Part shown: piece by piece, positions 6,148 to 6,731 of the stretch
Layout of the letters: the number at the start of each line of letters is the position of its first letter
How positions within the stretch are numbered: the first letter of the stretch is position 1
Program-made: the position numbers and the translations under genes
The notes under the pieces: model-generated
Database searches by the model: none
The model's input: the letters and a program-made list of their open reading frames with translations, nothing else
What the model was told of the DNA's origin: nothing
Origin: Verrucomicrobiales bacterium
GTDB lineage: Bacteria; Verrucomicrobiota; Verrucomicrobiia; Limisphaerales; UBA1096
NCBI GenBank assembly: GCA_002708005.1
Contig: PAOJ01000020.1
Span: 5,408 to 12,138, forward strand
DNA length: 6,731 nt
Direction of reading: 5' to 3'

Positions 6148-6731
6148 ATGAATTGCGCTAAAGTCATGCTGACCTTGTTCACTGTGGCCGGATTCCTTTC
6201 GGCCAGAGCTAATAGCATGAACGAAGCCGCGCTGCGGGAGGATGCTCAAAAGGGATTCAAGGAAAAGGTTGAACCTTTCGTTAAAAAATACTGCACGAGT
6301 TGCCACGGCAGTCGGGCAAAGGCAGGGATCAATTTTGCTTCAGCACTCAAGAATCCTGGAGGTGAGTCAGCGTCGTTGCATTGGAAGAAGGCCATTGCGA
6401 ACGTCAAGGTGCACGATATGCCGCCAGAAGACTCTTCCAAGAAACCTACTGACGAGGAACGCCTCCAATTCATTAAGTGGGCTGGCAAGGTTAAGTACCT
6501 GTCGCCTCGCGATCCTGGGCAGTTTGTAATCCGTCGGCTTACCAAGAAAGAATATGCCAACACTCTGAGCGATTTGTACGGAGTAGATACATCGATCGCC
6601 GAAAGCCTTCCTGAGGAAGTAGCGGGAGAAGGCTTTCTTAATTCAATTTCCCCTTTGCAGTCGGAACTTTTTCTCGAAATAGCTAATAAGGTCGTAAAGC
6701 AAGTTATAGCATCGAAAGGCAAAGGGCTCAC
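6148..6731 (+). CDS. planctomycete-type cytochrome c / DUF1587 protein, 5' part (open at right edge)
   Basis: The frame is open from ATG 6148 through the right edge: 194 codons and two bases. A signal peptide is likely (hydrophobic residues 6-18, cleavage after ARA at about residue 21), so the protein is exported. Residues 49-53 are C-T-S-C-H, the heme site. HDMPPED at 89-95 supplies the probable Met91 ligand and matches the planctomycete cytochrome c domain (PF07635 type), in which the heme segment is followed by a Met-Pro-Pro turn. Residues 129-147, [19 protein letters not shown], match the start of DUF1587. Relatives usually continue with further DUF domains (1592, 1588, 1585) to roughly 800 residues or more, so most of the gene is missing here. 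No clear Shine-Dalgarno site precedes the ATG; Met24 is a less likely start because it would remove the signal. Biochemical function is not established for this family, to my knowledge. Confidence 0.9.
   Translation, partial: MNCAKVMLTLFTVAGFLSARANSMNEAALREDAQKGFKEKVEPFVKKYCTSCHGSRAKAGINFASALKNPGGESASLHWKKAIANVKVHDMPPEDSSKKPTDEERLQFIKWAGKVKYLSPRDPGQFVIRRLTKKEYANTLSDLYGVDTSIAESLPEEVAGEGFLNSISPLQSELFLEIANKVVKQVIASKGKGL

Noticed and set aside
6246..6731. Long antisense open frame reaching the right edge (161 codons)
   Set aside because: It lies opposite the cytochrome/DUF1587 gene, whose heme and DUF1587 motifs are unmistakable; the antisense translation shows no motif.

Overview
The window looks like a chromosomal segment from a member of the Planctomycetes-Verrucomicrobia-Chlamydiae (PVC) group, most likely a Verrucomicrobiota or related environmental bacterium. 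This rests on gene content, not on a marker gene. The last gene has the planctomycete-type cytochrome c plus DUF1587 architecture that is heavily expanded in this group. The window also holds large secreted multiheme c-type cytochromes and a secreted beta-propeller of the sugar/sorbosone dehydrogenase type. All supported genes are on the + strand. No tRNA, rRNA, CRISPR array, insertion sequence or origin was seen.

Layout. Positions 1-582 hold the 3' end of a multiheme cytochrome c that runs in from the left edge; its first visible heme motif lies at 10-24, before the first ATG. Positions 744-1493 encode a phytanoyl-CoA dioxygenase-like Fe(II)/2-oxoglutarate oxygenase. Positions 1617-3842 encode an exported pentaheme cytochrome c with a C-terminal domain of unknown function. 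Positions 3836-5317 encode an exported beta-propeller dehydrogenase-like protein that overlaps the cytochrome gene by 7 bases. Positions 5505-6064 hold an AT-rich pair of small membrane-protein genes (about 34% GC by hand count, against roughly 45-65% in sampled flanking lines). Positions 6148-6731 begin a planctomycete-type cytochrome c/DUF1587 protein that leaves the right edge.

How the genes may work together (inference). The pentaheme cytochrome and the propeller are almost certainly co-translated and both exported. The simplest reading is a periplasmic oxidation module in which the propeller oxidises a sugar-like or alcohol substrate and the cytochrome accepts the electrons. In many PVC proteins such a propeller and a heme domain are fused in one chain; here they are separate. 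The left-edge cytochrome is a paralogue of the C-terminal two-heme part of the pentaheme protein, so the oxygenase sits between two related cytochrome genes. The oxygenase has no export signal and presumably acts in the cytoplasm on a metabolite that cannot be named from sequence. The small membrane proteins look unrelated to this module. No clearly new defence, mobile or RNA system is visible; the main points of interest are the split dehydrogenase/cytochrome pair, the pentaheme protein's odd third heme domain and unknown C-terminal domain, and the AT-rich gene pair.
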